Position numbers and translations under genes: made by a program. A DNA stretch of 64,000 nt from Streptomyces asoensis (GTDB lineage Bacteria; Actinomycetota; Actinomycetes; Streptomycetales; Streptomycetaceae), in the NCBI RefSeq assembly GCF_013085465.1, contig NZ_CP049838.1:5704001-5768000 (forward strand), given 5' to 3'. Position 1 is the stretch's first letter; each line of letters opens with the position of its first letter. The notes under the pieces are model-generated. The model was not told the origin of the DNA and did not search any database. It was given only the letters and a program-made list of their open reading frames with translations. Below, piece by piece: positions 31,578-43,888 of this stretch.

Positions 31578-32390
31578 ATGACCCAGAAAGTCGCAGTCCT
31601 CGGCACCGGCAAGATCGGCGAAGCCCTCCTCAGCGGCATGATCCGAGGCGGCTGGCCCCCCGCCGACCTCCTCGTCACCGCCCGCCGCCCGGAACGAGCC
31701 GAGGAACTCCGCACCCGCTACGGAGTCACCCCGGTCACCAACGCCGAGGCCGCCAAGACCGCGGACACCCTGATCCTCACGGTCAAACCGCAGGACATGG
31801 GCACCCTCCTCGACGAGCTCGCCCCGCACGTCCCCGCCGACCGCCTGATCATCAGCGGAGCCGCCGGCATCACCACCGCCTCCATCGAGGAGCGCCTCGC
31901 CGCCGGCACCCCGGTCGTCCGCGTCATGACGAACACCCCCGCCCTCGTCGACGAGGCCATGTCCGTCATCTCCGCCGGCACCCACGCCACCGCCGCCCAC
32001 CTCGCCCACACCGAGGAGATCTTCGGCGCCGTAGGCAAGACCCTCCGCGTCCCCGAGTCCCAGCAGGACGCCTGCACCGCCCTCTCCGGCTCCGGCCCGG
32101 CGTACTTCTTCTACCTGGTCGAAGCCATGACGGACGCCGGCATCCTGCTCGGCCTGCCCCGCGACAAGGCCCACGACCTCATCGTCCAGTCCGCGATCGG
32201 CGCCGCGACGATGCTCCGCGACAGCGGCGAACACCCGGTCAAGCTCCGCGAGAACGTCACGTCCCCCGCCGGCACCACCATCAACGCCATCCGCGAACTC
32301 GAGAACCACGGCGTACGAGCCGCCCTCATCGCCGCCCTCGAGGCCGCCCGCGACCGCAGCCGAGAACTGGCCTCCGGCAAGAAGGACTGA
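31578..32390 (+). CDS. proC: Pyrroline-5-carboxylate reductase ProC
   Basis: 270-residue NAD(P)H-dependent reductase, the last step of proline synthesis. The Rossmann motif VAVLGTGKIGEALLSG is at the N-terminus. The P5C reductase signature region is LSGSGPAYFFYLVEAMTDAGILLGLPRDKA, followed by SPAGTTINAIRELE. Length is typical. GGAGG lies ten bases before the ATG. Confidence 0.95.
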   Translation: MTQKVAVLGTGKIGEALLSGMIRGGWPPADLLVTARRPERAEELRTRYGVTPVTNAEAAKTADTLILTVKPQDMGTLLDELAPHVPADRLIISGAAGITTASIEERLAAGTPVVRVMTNTPALVDEAMSVISAGTHATAAHLAHTEEIFGAVGKTLRVPESQQDACTALSGSGPAYFFYLVEAMTDAGILLGLPRDKAHDLIVQSAIGAATMLRDSGEHPVKLRENVTSPAGTTINAIRELENHGVRAALIAALEAARDRSRELASGKKD

Positions 32391-32405
32391 CGCCGCCCGG
32401 GGCGG

Positions 32406-32993
32406 TCAGGCACCGGCCGCCCCCACGAGCTCCTCGGTCGTCACCACCCGCGCGAACCCACCCCCGTGCAGGGACACCGCCGACGCCTGCGCGATCTCCT
32501 CCGCACTCCGCCGCCAGCCGAACGGACCCTCCAGGTCGAACGTGTACGTCGCGTCGTACGCGAACAGCACGTCGTACCCGAGATTGCCGCCCATCCGCGC
32601 AGTCGTCTCCGCGCACATGTTGGTCTGGATCCCGGCCACCACGATCTGCGAGACTCCCGCCGCGGTCAGCCAGGCGGCCAGATCCGGCGTCCCGAGGAAC
32701 GCCGAGTTCACCGTCTTGGTCAGGAACAGCTCGGCCCCGGAACCCTTCCCCCGCCGCTCCTCCACGTACTCCTTGAAGTCGTTCCCCTCATACCCCAGCC
32801 GCAACGGCGACCCCGGCTTCACCGAGTCGTGCCGCACGAACACGACCGGCCGCCCCGTCCCCTGCCATACGTCGATGAGCGCGGCGATGTTGTCATCGGC
32901 CCCGGGATTGTTCCGCGCCCCCCAGAAGTCCAGCTCCTCGAAGCCCTTCTGCACATCGACGACCACCAGCGCTGCGTTCTCCGCGATATCCAT
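32406..32993 (-). CDS. Isochorismatase-like cysteine hydrolase
   Basis: 195-residue cysteine hydrolase fold. The catalytic triad is visible: Asp in VVVDVQKGF, Lys in FLTKTVNSAF and Cys in GIQTNMCAETTARMGG, with the cis-peptide valine region VVAGIQTN. The substrate could be nicotinamide, an N-carbamoyl compound or another amide. The ATG at 32993 lies seven bases after a minus-strand CAGGAT hexamer (33001-33006) and lacks a ribosome site, so is probably leaderless. It is divergent from a GlxA-type regulator that may control it. Confidence 0.85.
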   Translation of the reverse strand: MDIAENAALVVVDVQKGFEELDFWGARNNPGADDNIAALIDVWQGTGRPVVFVRHDSVKPGSPLRLGYEGNDFKEYVEERRGKGSGAELFLTKTVNSAFLGTPDLAAWLTAAGVSQIVVAGIQTNMCAETTARMGGNLGYDVLFAYDATYTFDLEGPFGWRRSAEEIAQASAVSLHGGGFARVVTTEELVGAAGA

Positions 32994-33068
32994 GCCCTCG
33001 ATCCTGCCGCCGGGACCGCCCCCGCCCCAGCAGGTCGGAAGACAGCGATCGATGGTTTACTGCCAAGC

Positions 33069-34076
33069 GTGGACCCTGCGTACCGCGTCGCCCTCGTCGC
33101 CTTCCCCGGCATCCGCGCCTTCGACGTGTCCGTCATCACCGAGGTCTGGGGCACCGACCGCACCGACCGCGGCGCCCCCGCCTTCGACCTGCGCCGAGTC
33201 GCCACCGACAGCGCTTCCGTCCCGATGCGCGGCGGCCTGGCCCTCGCCCCCGACCGCACCCTCACCTGGCTCTCCCGAGCCGACCTGATCCTGGTCCCCG
33301 GCCTGGACGACCACCTCACCCCCGCACCCGCCCCCGTCCTGGACGCTCTGCGCCGCGCCCACGCCCGCGGCACCACCCTCGCGGCCCTGTGCGGCGGCGC
33401 CTTCACCCTCGCCCAGGCCGGCCTCCTCGACGGCCGCCGAGCGATCACCCACTGGGGCCTGATCGACTTCCTGCGCACCCACCACCCCCGAGTGAACGTC
33501 GTCCCCGACGCCCTCTTCATCGAGGACGACAACATCTGGACCGCCGCCGGCACGGCAGCCGGCATCGACCTCTGCCTCCACCTGGTCCGCCGCTCCCACG
33601 GCGCCGAGGCGGCCGCCACCATCGCCCGCTCGATGGTCACCGCCCCCTTCCGCACCGGCACCCAGGCCCAGTTCATCGAACACCCCACCCCCCGCGCCGA
33701 CCGGGACGCCGACAACCTCGCCGCCGTACGCGACCACGCCCTGCGCCACCTGCACGAACCACTCACCGTCGCCGGCCTGGCGGCGCGGGCCGGCATGTCC
33801 CCCCGCAGCTTCGCCCGCCACTTCACGGCCGAGACCGGCGCCACCCCCCTGCGCTGGCTCCTCGACCAGCGCATCGCCGCGGCCCAGAAACTCCTCGAAC
33901 GCACCGACCTCCCCATGCCCGAGGTGGCCCGGCGGGCCGGCTTCGGCAGCGAGGTCACGATGCGCCAGCACTTCGCATCGCGCCTCGCCACCAGCCCACG
34001 CGCCTACCGCACCGCGTTCAGCACCCGCTCGGTGACCGGCCCCGTCGCGGGCGGCAGCAGCCCGATCGCGCGATAG
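33069..34076 (+). CDS. GlxA-type regulator (DJ-1/PfpI domain plus AraC helix-turn-helix)
   Basis: 335 residues. The N-terminal DJ-1/PfpI-like amidotransferase fold (1-185) has the nucleophile-elbow-like cysteine in LAALCGGAFTLAQAGLL. The C-terminal AraC domain (about 215-325) carries two helix-turn-helix motifs: VAGLAARAGMSPRSFARHF and MPEVARRAGFGSEVTMRQHF. The start is GTG 33069; no ribosome site is visible, and TTTACT lies seven bases upstream, so it may be leaderless. The last 73 bases overlap the 3' end of the convergent trpS gene. It is divergent from the cysteine hydrolase, its most likely target. Confidence 0.85.
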   Translation: MDPAYRVALVAFPGIRAFDVSVITEVWGTDRTDRGAPAFDLRRVATDSASVPMRGGLALAPDRTLTWLSRADLILVPGLDDHLTPAPAPVLDALRRAHARGTTLAALCGGAFTLAQAGLLDGRRAITHWGLIDFLRTHHPRVNVVPDALFIEDDNIWTAAGTAAGIDLCLHLVRRSHGAEAAATIARSMVTAPFRTGTQAQFIEHPTPRADRDADNLAAVRDHALRHLHEPLTVAGLAARAGMSPRSFARHFTAETGATPLRWLLDQRIAAAQKLLERTDLPMPEVARRAGFGSEVTMRQHFASRLATSPRAYRTAFSTRSVTGPVAGGSSPIAR

Positions 34077-35041
34077 GCGCTGTCCACGACCGGCCGCGCC
34101 ATCGCCCGAGCCTTCGCCGCCCCGTCCCGCAGCACCCCCTCCACATGGACGGGATCCGCGCAGAGCTCCCGGTGCCTGGCCTGCACCGGCCGCAGGACCT
34201 CGACCACCGCGTCAGCCGTGTCCTTCTTCAATGCGCCGTACGACCCATAGGCACCGGCCAGGGCCTCAGGCTCCCCGCCCGTACACGCGGCGAGGATCTC
34301 CAGCAGATTGGCGAGCCCCGGCCGCTCCTCCCGGTCGTACACGACCTCCCGCCCACTGTCGGTGACAGCCCGCATGACCTTCTTGCGCACCACATCGGGC
34401 TCGTCCAGCAGATAGACGATTCCCGGCCCGAGGTCGTCGCTCTTGCCCATCTTCGACGTCGGCGCCTGGAGGTTCATCACCCGCGCCGCCACCGCCGGAT
34501 GCGTGGCCTTCGGCACGACGAACGTGTGTCCGTACCGCTGGTTGAACCGCACCGCCAGATCGCGTGTGAGCTCGACATGCTGGGACTGGTCGTCGCCCAC
34601 CGGCACCTCGTCGGAGCCGTAGGCAAGGATGTCCGCCGCCATCAGCACGGGATAGGTCAGCAGCGACAGCCGCACACTGCCCCCGCGCTCCCGCTCCCGC
34701 CCGGACTTCTCCTTGTACTGGATCATCCGCCGCATCTCGCCGTCCGTGGCCACGCACTCCAGCAGATACGACAACCGCGCGTGCTCGTCCACATGACTCT
34801 GTACGAACACGGTGCACAGCTGTGGATCCAGTCCCGTCGCCAGCAACAGCGTCGCCGCCTGCCGACTGAGCCGACGCACCCGCGCCGGATCGTGCTCCAC
34901 GGTCAGCGCGTGCAGATCGACGACGCAGAACAGCGAGTCCGCCCGGTGCTGGTCGACCTCGGCCCACTGCCGCAGAGCGCCCAGGTAGTTCCCCAGCGTC
35001 AGATGCCCGGTCGGCTTGACCCCGCTGAAGACCCGCTTCAT
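34004..35041 (-). CDS. trpS: Tryptophanyl-tRNA synthetase, attenuator-controlled (auxiliary type)
   Basis: 345-residue class I synthetase charging tRNA-Trp. The HIGH-equivalent is TGHLTLGN and the KMSKS loop is SKMGKSDD. AGGAGGTG stands ahead of the ATG. Upstream lies a Trp-codon leader peptide and a full attenuator. In S. coelicolor the trpS gene at this chromosomal position is the auxiliary, indolmycin-resistant synthetase, induced when charged tRNA-Trp is scarce. The same locus, neighbours and leader here support that assignment, but resistance itself is inference. The 3' end overlaps the convergent GlxA-type gene by 73 bases. Confidence 0.93.
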   Translation of the reverse strand: MKRVFSGVKPTGHLTLGNYLGALRQWAEVDQHRADSLFCVVDLHALTVEHDPARVRRLSRQAATLLLATGLDPQLCTVFVQSHVDEHARLSYLLECVATDGEMRRMIQYKEKSGRERERGGSVRLSLLTYPVLMAADILAYGSDEVPVGDDQSQHVELTRDLAVRFNQRYGHTFVVPKATHPAVAARVMNLQAPTSKMGKSDDLGPGIVYLLDEPDVVRKKVMRAVTDSGREVVYDREERPGLANLLEILAACTGGEPEALAGAYGSYGALKKDTADAVVEVLRPVQARHRELCADPVHVEGVLRDGAAKARAMARPVVDSAYRAIGLLPPATGPVTERVLNAVR

Positions 35042-35111
35042 CTCTCCACCTCCTGGTCGAGACCGCCACTCCGGCCGGCCGACCCCCTGGAACCCTGGAG
35101 GGAGAAACGAG

Positions 35112-35173
35112 AACGGCCGCCGAAGCGGCGGCCGTTGAGTGCATACGTGAGCACGGCCGCCGTCAGGCGGCCC
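35112..35173 (-). promoter_or_regulatory. Tryptophan attenuator of trpS (competing hairpins 1:2, 2:3 and 3:4)
   Basis: On the minus-strand RNA four segments can pair. Segment 1 GGGCCGCC (35173-35166) overlaps the end of the leader peptide. Segment 2 CGGCGGCCG (35162-35154) pairs with 1 across the leader stop codon. Segment 3 AACGGCCGCC (35136-35127) pairs either with 2 (antiterminator) or with 4, GGCGGCCGTT (35121-35112). The 3:4 stem of 10 bp is followed by TCTCGTTTCTCC, a terminator. A ribosome stalled at the two Trp codons would cover segment 1 and free 2 to pair with 3, letting trpS be transcribed. Confidence 0.92.
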
Positions 35174-35204
35174 ACCACAGCTGGGTGCACGTACGCGTAG
35201 TCAT
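35163..35204 (-). CDS. trpS leader peptide (tandem Trp codons)
   Basis: 13 codons, MTTRTCTQLWWAA, with two adjacent Trp codons just before the stop, overlapping the first attenuator hairpin. This is the sensor of charged tRNA-Trp. There is no ribosome site. The ATG is seven bases after a minus-strand TACTCT hexamer (35212-35217), so the leader peptide itself appears to be translated from a leaderless transcript, an uncommon arrangement for an attenuator. It is not found by usual gene callers because of its size. Confidence 0.88.
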   Translation of the reverse strand: MTTRTCTQLWWAA

Positions 35205-35245
35205 GTGCGTCAGAGTACGCCTCAGGGGTGCCCGAGGGACATGAG

Positions 35246-35274
35246 TTGACACACCCCGACCGGATACGTAGTGT
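35246..35274 (+). promoter_or_regulatory. rRNA operon promoter P1
   Basis: -35 TTGACA (35246-35251), 17-bp spacer, -10 TAGTGT (35269-35274): the best vegetative sigma promoter in the window, about 620 bases before 16S. It lies back to back with the trpS leader promoter, whose -10 is 29 bp away. Confidence 0.82.
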
Positions 35275-35438
35275 TCTCCGAGTTGTTCGACGTGAGCGCC
35301 GACCCCGGTCGGTCCCCGGACAGCCATTCCGCAGGTACCAACCACTTCTCGACGCGCAGTCGATTCGTCTGCCGTCGTGTCGTTGTCATGTGTATTCGCG
35401 AAATGAGGAATCCCGTTCGAAAGGACGCAGGGCCCCGA

Positions 35439-35746
35439 TTGGCTTCGGGGGCCGGGAATCCGCTAAAGTCTCACTCGTCGGAACGGCCCAACAGCCGGGA
35501 AGACAACCCCCCTCTGACTGGGAATCAGGCCCGAAAGGATCTGATAGAGTCGGAACCGCCGGAAAGGGAAACGCGAAAGCAAGAACCTGGAAAGCACCGA
35601 GGAAATCGGGTCGAGAAAAGATCTGATAGAGTCGGAAACGCAAGACCGAAGGGAAGCGCCCGGAGGAAAGCCTGAGAGAGTCTCTCGGGTGAGTACAAAG
35701 GAAGCGTCCGTTCCTTGAGAACTCAACAGCGTGCCAAAAATCAACG
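35439..35746 (+). promoter_or_regulatory. Further rRNA promoters and 16S processing leader
   Basis: Additional promoter-like elements. TTGGCT (35439-35444) with TAAAGT (35464-35469) is one. Two near-identical 18-base copies of GATCTGATAGAGTCGGAA follow (about 35539 and 35621), each with a TAGAGT -10. Streptomyces rRNA operons are known to have several tandem promoters. After them, CTTGAGAACTCAACAGCGTG (35714-35733) and GCCAAAAATCAACG (35733-35746) form the 5' side of the 16S processing stem; the partner is CGTTGATTATTCGGC (37511-37525). Confidence 0.7.
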
Positions 35747-35893
35747 CCAGATATGTTGATACCCCGTCCCCGGCAGTGATAGCCGAGGATGAGGTTCCTT
35801 TGAAACAAAACACAGCGAGGACGCTGTGAACGGCCGGGCTTATTCCGCCTGGCTGTTCCGCTCTCGTGGTGTCGACCGGATTACCGGTAAACA

Positions 35894-40860
<4,967 letters not shown>

Positions 40861-40949
40861 CAGTTGCTCGCGTCCACTGTGTTGGTTCTGAAACCACGAA
40901 CGGCCCCATGCCATGGTCACGGCATGGTGCGGCTGGACAGTTTCATAGT

Positions 40950-41068
40950 GTTTCGGTGGTCATAGCGTGAGGGAAACGCCCGGTTACATTCCGAACCCGG
41001 AAGCTAAGCCTTACAGCGCCGATGGTACTGCAGGGGGGACCCTGTGGGAGAGTAGGACACCGCCGAAC
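40950..41068 (+). rRNA. rrf: 5S ribosomal RNA
   Basis: About 119 nt, GTTTCGGTGGTCATAGCG ... ACACCGCCGAAC, with the ends complementary and the conserved CCGAAC loop. It lies about 90 bases after 23S. Confidence 0.96.
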
Positions 41069-41080
41069 AAATATTACGGG

Positions 41081-41114
41081 AAACCCCCGCACCTCACGGT
41101 GCGGGGGTTTTCTG
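41081..41114 (+). terminator. rRNA operon terminator
   Basis: Perfect 13-bp stem AAACCCCCGCACC / GGTGCGGGGGTTT with a four-base TCAC loop, followed by TCTG; 12 bases after 5S. Confidence 0.92.
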
Positions 41115-41140
41115 CGTTTGGGCTCATTTAGGGTCTAGTC

Positions 41141-41785
41141 ATGCGCTACGACCTGGTGATTTTCGACAACGATGGTGTCCTGGTGGACAGTGAGCCGATC
41201 TCCAATCGGCTGCTGGCCGCCTATCTGACCGAGCTCGGGCATCCCACCTCGTACGAGGACTCCATCCGTGACTACATGGGGTCTGCGATGCATCGCATCC
41301 ACGACCTGGTCCAGGAGCGCACGGGGCAGCTGCTGCCGGCGGAGTTCGACGACACGTTTCACCGGCGGGTGTTCGCGGCCTTCGAGCAGGAGCTGGAGCC
41401 CGTGGCGGGCGCCGTGGACGTCCTCGCGAAGCTGGCCGCGGACGGGGTGCCGTACTGCGTGGCGTCCTCCGGGAGCCATGAGCGGATTCGGGTGGGGCAT
41501 CGGAAGACCGGGCTGGACCGGTGGTTCGAGGATGCGCGGATCTTCAGCTCGCAGGATGTCGGGAAGGGGAAGCCGGCGCCGGATCTCTTCCTGCACGCGG
41601 CTCAGCGGATGGGGGTGGCGCCGGAGCGGTGTGTGGTCGTGGAGGACAGTCCGCTGGGGGTGCGGGCAGCTGTGGCGGCCGGGATGGACGTCTACGGGTT
41701 CACCGCGATGACTCCGGCCGCGAAGCTCGCGGGGGCCACTCAACTCTTCTCCGACATGGGGCAGTTGCCTGACCTGCTGATCTGA
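41141..41785 (+). CDS. HAD-superfamily hydrolase (beta-phosphoglucomutase-like phosphatase)
   Basis: 214-residue HAD subfamily IA phosphatase. Motif I is FDNDGVLVDSE (Asp nucleophile; the usual FDxDG pattern), motif II VASSGS, motif III Lys in GKGKPAPDLF, and motif IV VVEDSPLGVRAAVAAG. The cap domain is the helical type of beta-phosphoglucomutase relatives. Substrate unknown. The ATG at 41141 lies six bases after TAGGGT (41129-41134), only 27 bases past the rRNA terminator; no ribosome site, leaderless. Confidence 0.9.
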   Translation: MRYDLVIFDNDGVLVDSEPISNRLLAAYLTELGHPTSYEDSIRDYMGSAMHRIHDLVQERTGQLLPAEFDDTFHRRVFAAFEQELEPVAGAVDVLAKLAADGVPYCVASSGSHERIRVGHRKTGLDRWFEDARIFSSQDVGKGKPAPDLFLHAAQRMGVAPERCVVVEDSPLGVRAAVAAGMDVYGFTAMTPAAKLAGATQLFSDMGQLPDLLI

Positions 41786-41877
41786 CGGACGATCCGATGT
41801 CGGGCTGACATTTGTCATGCGTAGCTCCGGACGATCGTTTCTACTGGGGGACCCCTCCCGGCGGCGAAGCTATGGGC

Positions 41878-42588
41878 ATGACGACGAACCAGTGCAAGAA
41901 GCAGAACGCCTTCGCCCCGCTCATCGTGGATGTGGCGGTGCCGCTCGGGTCGTACTACCTCTTCAAGGGCGCGTTCGGGATGAGCACCTTCGCCGCTCTC
42001 GCCTGGAGCAGCCTGGTCCCGGCCGGGCGGACCATGTGGAGCGCGGTCAGCCGGCGGACGGTCAACGGGCTCGCCGGGCTCATCCTCGTCGTCAACATCG
42101 TCGGACTGGTGCTCAGCCTGGTCTCCGGTGATCCGCGGCTGATGCTGGCCAAGGACAGCGGGGTCAGCAGCACGATCGGGATCGGGATCCTGGTCTCCGC
42201 GGCGCTGGGGAGGCCGATGATGACCGCCGCGGTCAAGCCGTTCCTGGTGAAGGGGGACGCGGTCAGGGAGGCGGCCTGGGCGCGGCTGGAGAGTGGCGCG
42301 TCGGTCGCGTCGGCGGACTTCCGCAAGCGGGAGCGGGCCTTCTCGATCGTCTGGGGTGTGGTGCTGCTCGTCGAGTGCGTCGTGCGGGTCGTGGGGGCGT
42401 ACACGGTGCCGGTGGACACCATGGTGTGGCTCGGTTCCGTGGTCATGGTCGTGGCGATGGGGATCGGCTTCGTGGTCGGCGGGGCGCTCGGTGCCGGGCC
42501 GATGGCGGCGATGGTCGCCTTCGAGCTGGGGGCCGGGAAGGCCGTAGAGGACGAGGTCGAGGTGCCCGAGGTCGTCCTCGCCCGGTGA
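41878..42588 (+). CDS. VC0807-family integral membrane protein
   Basis: 236-residue membrane protein with about six hydrophobic helices and the pattern of the VC0807 family (FAPLIVDVAVPLGSYYLFKGAFGMSTFAALAWSSLVP ... ; GRPMMTAAVKPF). Function unknown. The start is ATG 41878, six bases after GAAGCT (41866-41871), or the in-frame ATG at 41872; neither has a ribosome site. Confidence 0.78.
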   Translation: MTTNQCKKQNAFAPLIVDVAVPLGSYYLFKGAFGMSTFAALAWSSLVPAGRTMWSAVSRRTVNGLAGLILVVNIVGLVLSLVSGDPRLMLAKDSGVSSTIGIGILVSAALGRPMMTAAVKPFLVKGDAVREAAWARLESGASVASADFRKRERAFSIVWGVVLLVECVVRVVGAYTVPVDTMVWLGSVVMVVAMGIGFVVGGALGAGPMAAMVAFELGAGKAVEDEVEVPEVVLAR

Positions 42589-42664
42589 AGTCCGGCAAAG
42601 CTGAGGAGAATTCATCTTTGGCTGGATCTACCCACGAGTACGCAGGGGCCCTACGCTCGCCGCC

Positions 42665-43888
42665 ATGACAGAAGTGCTGCGGCGCGGTAGGGCCTCTTTG
42701 GCGTTCAGCTTTTTCGCGCAGGGCGCGGCCTTTGCTCTGCTGGTGACACGGATCCCAGCCATCCAGAACAGGTACGAGGTCTCGGACGCGCTGCTGCCCG
42801 TCTTCCTGGCGGCCGTGCCCATCCTGGCCGGGGTCGGAAGCGTGACGACCGAGCAGCTGGTGAAGCGGATACCGCCCAGCCGGGTGCTGCGGTGGTCCCA
42901 GCCGGTGGTGCTGCTGGCGCTGCTCGGGGTCGGGGCAGGGCGGGGGATGGCCGAGCTGGGTGTCGCCCTGGCCGTCTTCGGCCTCGCCGTGGGGGCGCTG
43001 GACGCCTCGATGAACATGCTCGGGGTGAGTCTTCAGCGGACGTACGGGCGCAGCATCATGCTCAGCTTCCATGCCGTGTACAGCCTGGGCGGGATCGTGG
43101 GGGCCTCGCTGGCGTGGGTGGGGGCGCATTGGCATCTCGCGCTGTGGGTGTCGTATCTGCCGGTGGTGGCGGTGCTGTTGCCGGCCGTCCTGGTGGGGAG
43201 CCGTTGGTATGTGGACGGGGGTGCGGAGGACGGCAAGGCGGGGGACGCCGAGTCGGGGGGCGGCGGTACGGGTGTCGTCTTCAAGGTGTTGCTGCCGCTG
43301 TGTCTGGTGATGACCTTCGCCTATATCGGGGACTCGACGGTCTCCAACTGGAGCGCGAAGTATCTCCAGGACGTGCTGGGCAGCAGCGAGCAGCTGGCCA
43401 CCGTTCCGTACAACGTCTACATGGTGACCACGCTGCTCGGGCGGGCCATCGGGGACTTCGGGGTGCGGCGGTTCGGGGCCGCGGCGGTGGTGCGGCTGGG
43501 GGCGCTGGTGGCGGCTGCGGGGTTCGCGGTGGTGGCCGTCGCGCCCGGGGCGTGGGTCGGGATGCTCGGGTTCACGCTCGTGGGGCTGGGGTTGTGCGTA
43601 CTGGTGCCGCAGACGTTCGCGGCGGCGGGACGGTTGTTCCCGGGGGCTTCGGATGCGGCGATCGCCCGTCTCAACATCTTCAATTACGTCGGGTTCCTGA
43701 TCGGTTCGCCGTTGGTGGGGGCGCTGGGGGACGCCTGGACCTATCGGGGAGCGATGGTGGTGCCGATGGTGTTGGTGCTGGTGACGTTGGTGTACGCCCG
43801 GTCGTTCGCCGCTCAACCGGACCGATACGGTGGCGGGCATGAGCGGCCGCGCACAGCTGATGTGGGACGAGGCAGTAACGGGCTATGA
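42665..43888 (+). CDS. MFS transporter (12 helices)
   Basis: 407-residue major facilitator transporter with 12 predicted helices and a cytoplasmic central loop rich in Gly/Asp (about 182-200). It resembles the YbjJ/FucP-like group. Substrate unknown. The ATG at 42665 is seven bases after TACGCT (42652-42657) with no ribosome site: leaderless. Its last 50 bases overlap the acuC coding region, and its 3' end contains the acuC promoter. Confidence 0.87.
   Translation: MTEVLRRGRASLAFSFFAQGAAFALLVTRIPAIQNRYEVSDALLPVFLAAVPILAGVGSVTTEQLVKRIPPSRVLRWSQPVVLLALLGVGAGRGMAELGVALAVFGLAVGALDASMNMLGVSLQRTYGRSIMLSFHAVYSLGGIVGASLAWVGAHWHLALWVSYLPVVAVLLPAVLVGSRWYVDGGAEDGKAGDAESGGGGTGVVFKVLLPLCLVMTFAYIGDSTVSNWSAKYLQDVLGSSEQLATVPYNVYMVTTLLGRAIGDFGVRRFGAAAVVRLGALVAAAGFAVVAVAPGAWVGMLGFTLVGLGLCVLVPQTFAAAGRLFPGASDAAIARLNIFNYVGFLIGSPLVGALGDAWTYRGAMVVPMVLVLVTLVYARSFAAQPDRYGGGHERPRTADVGRGSNGL

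Noticed and set aside
33056..33061. TTTACT as a -10 for the GlxA-type gene
   Set aside because: Spacing fits a leaderless start but the second position is not A; too weak to list as a promoter.
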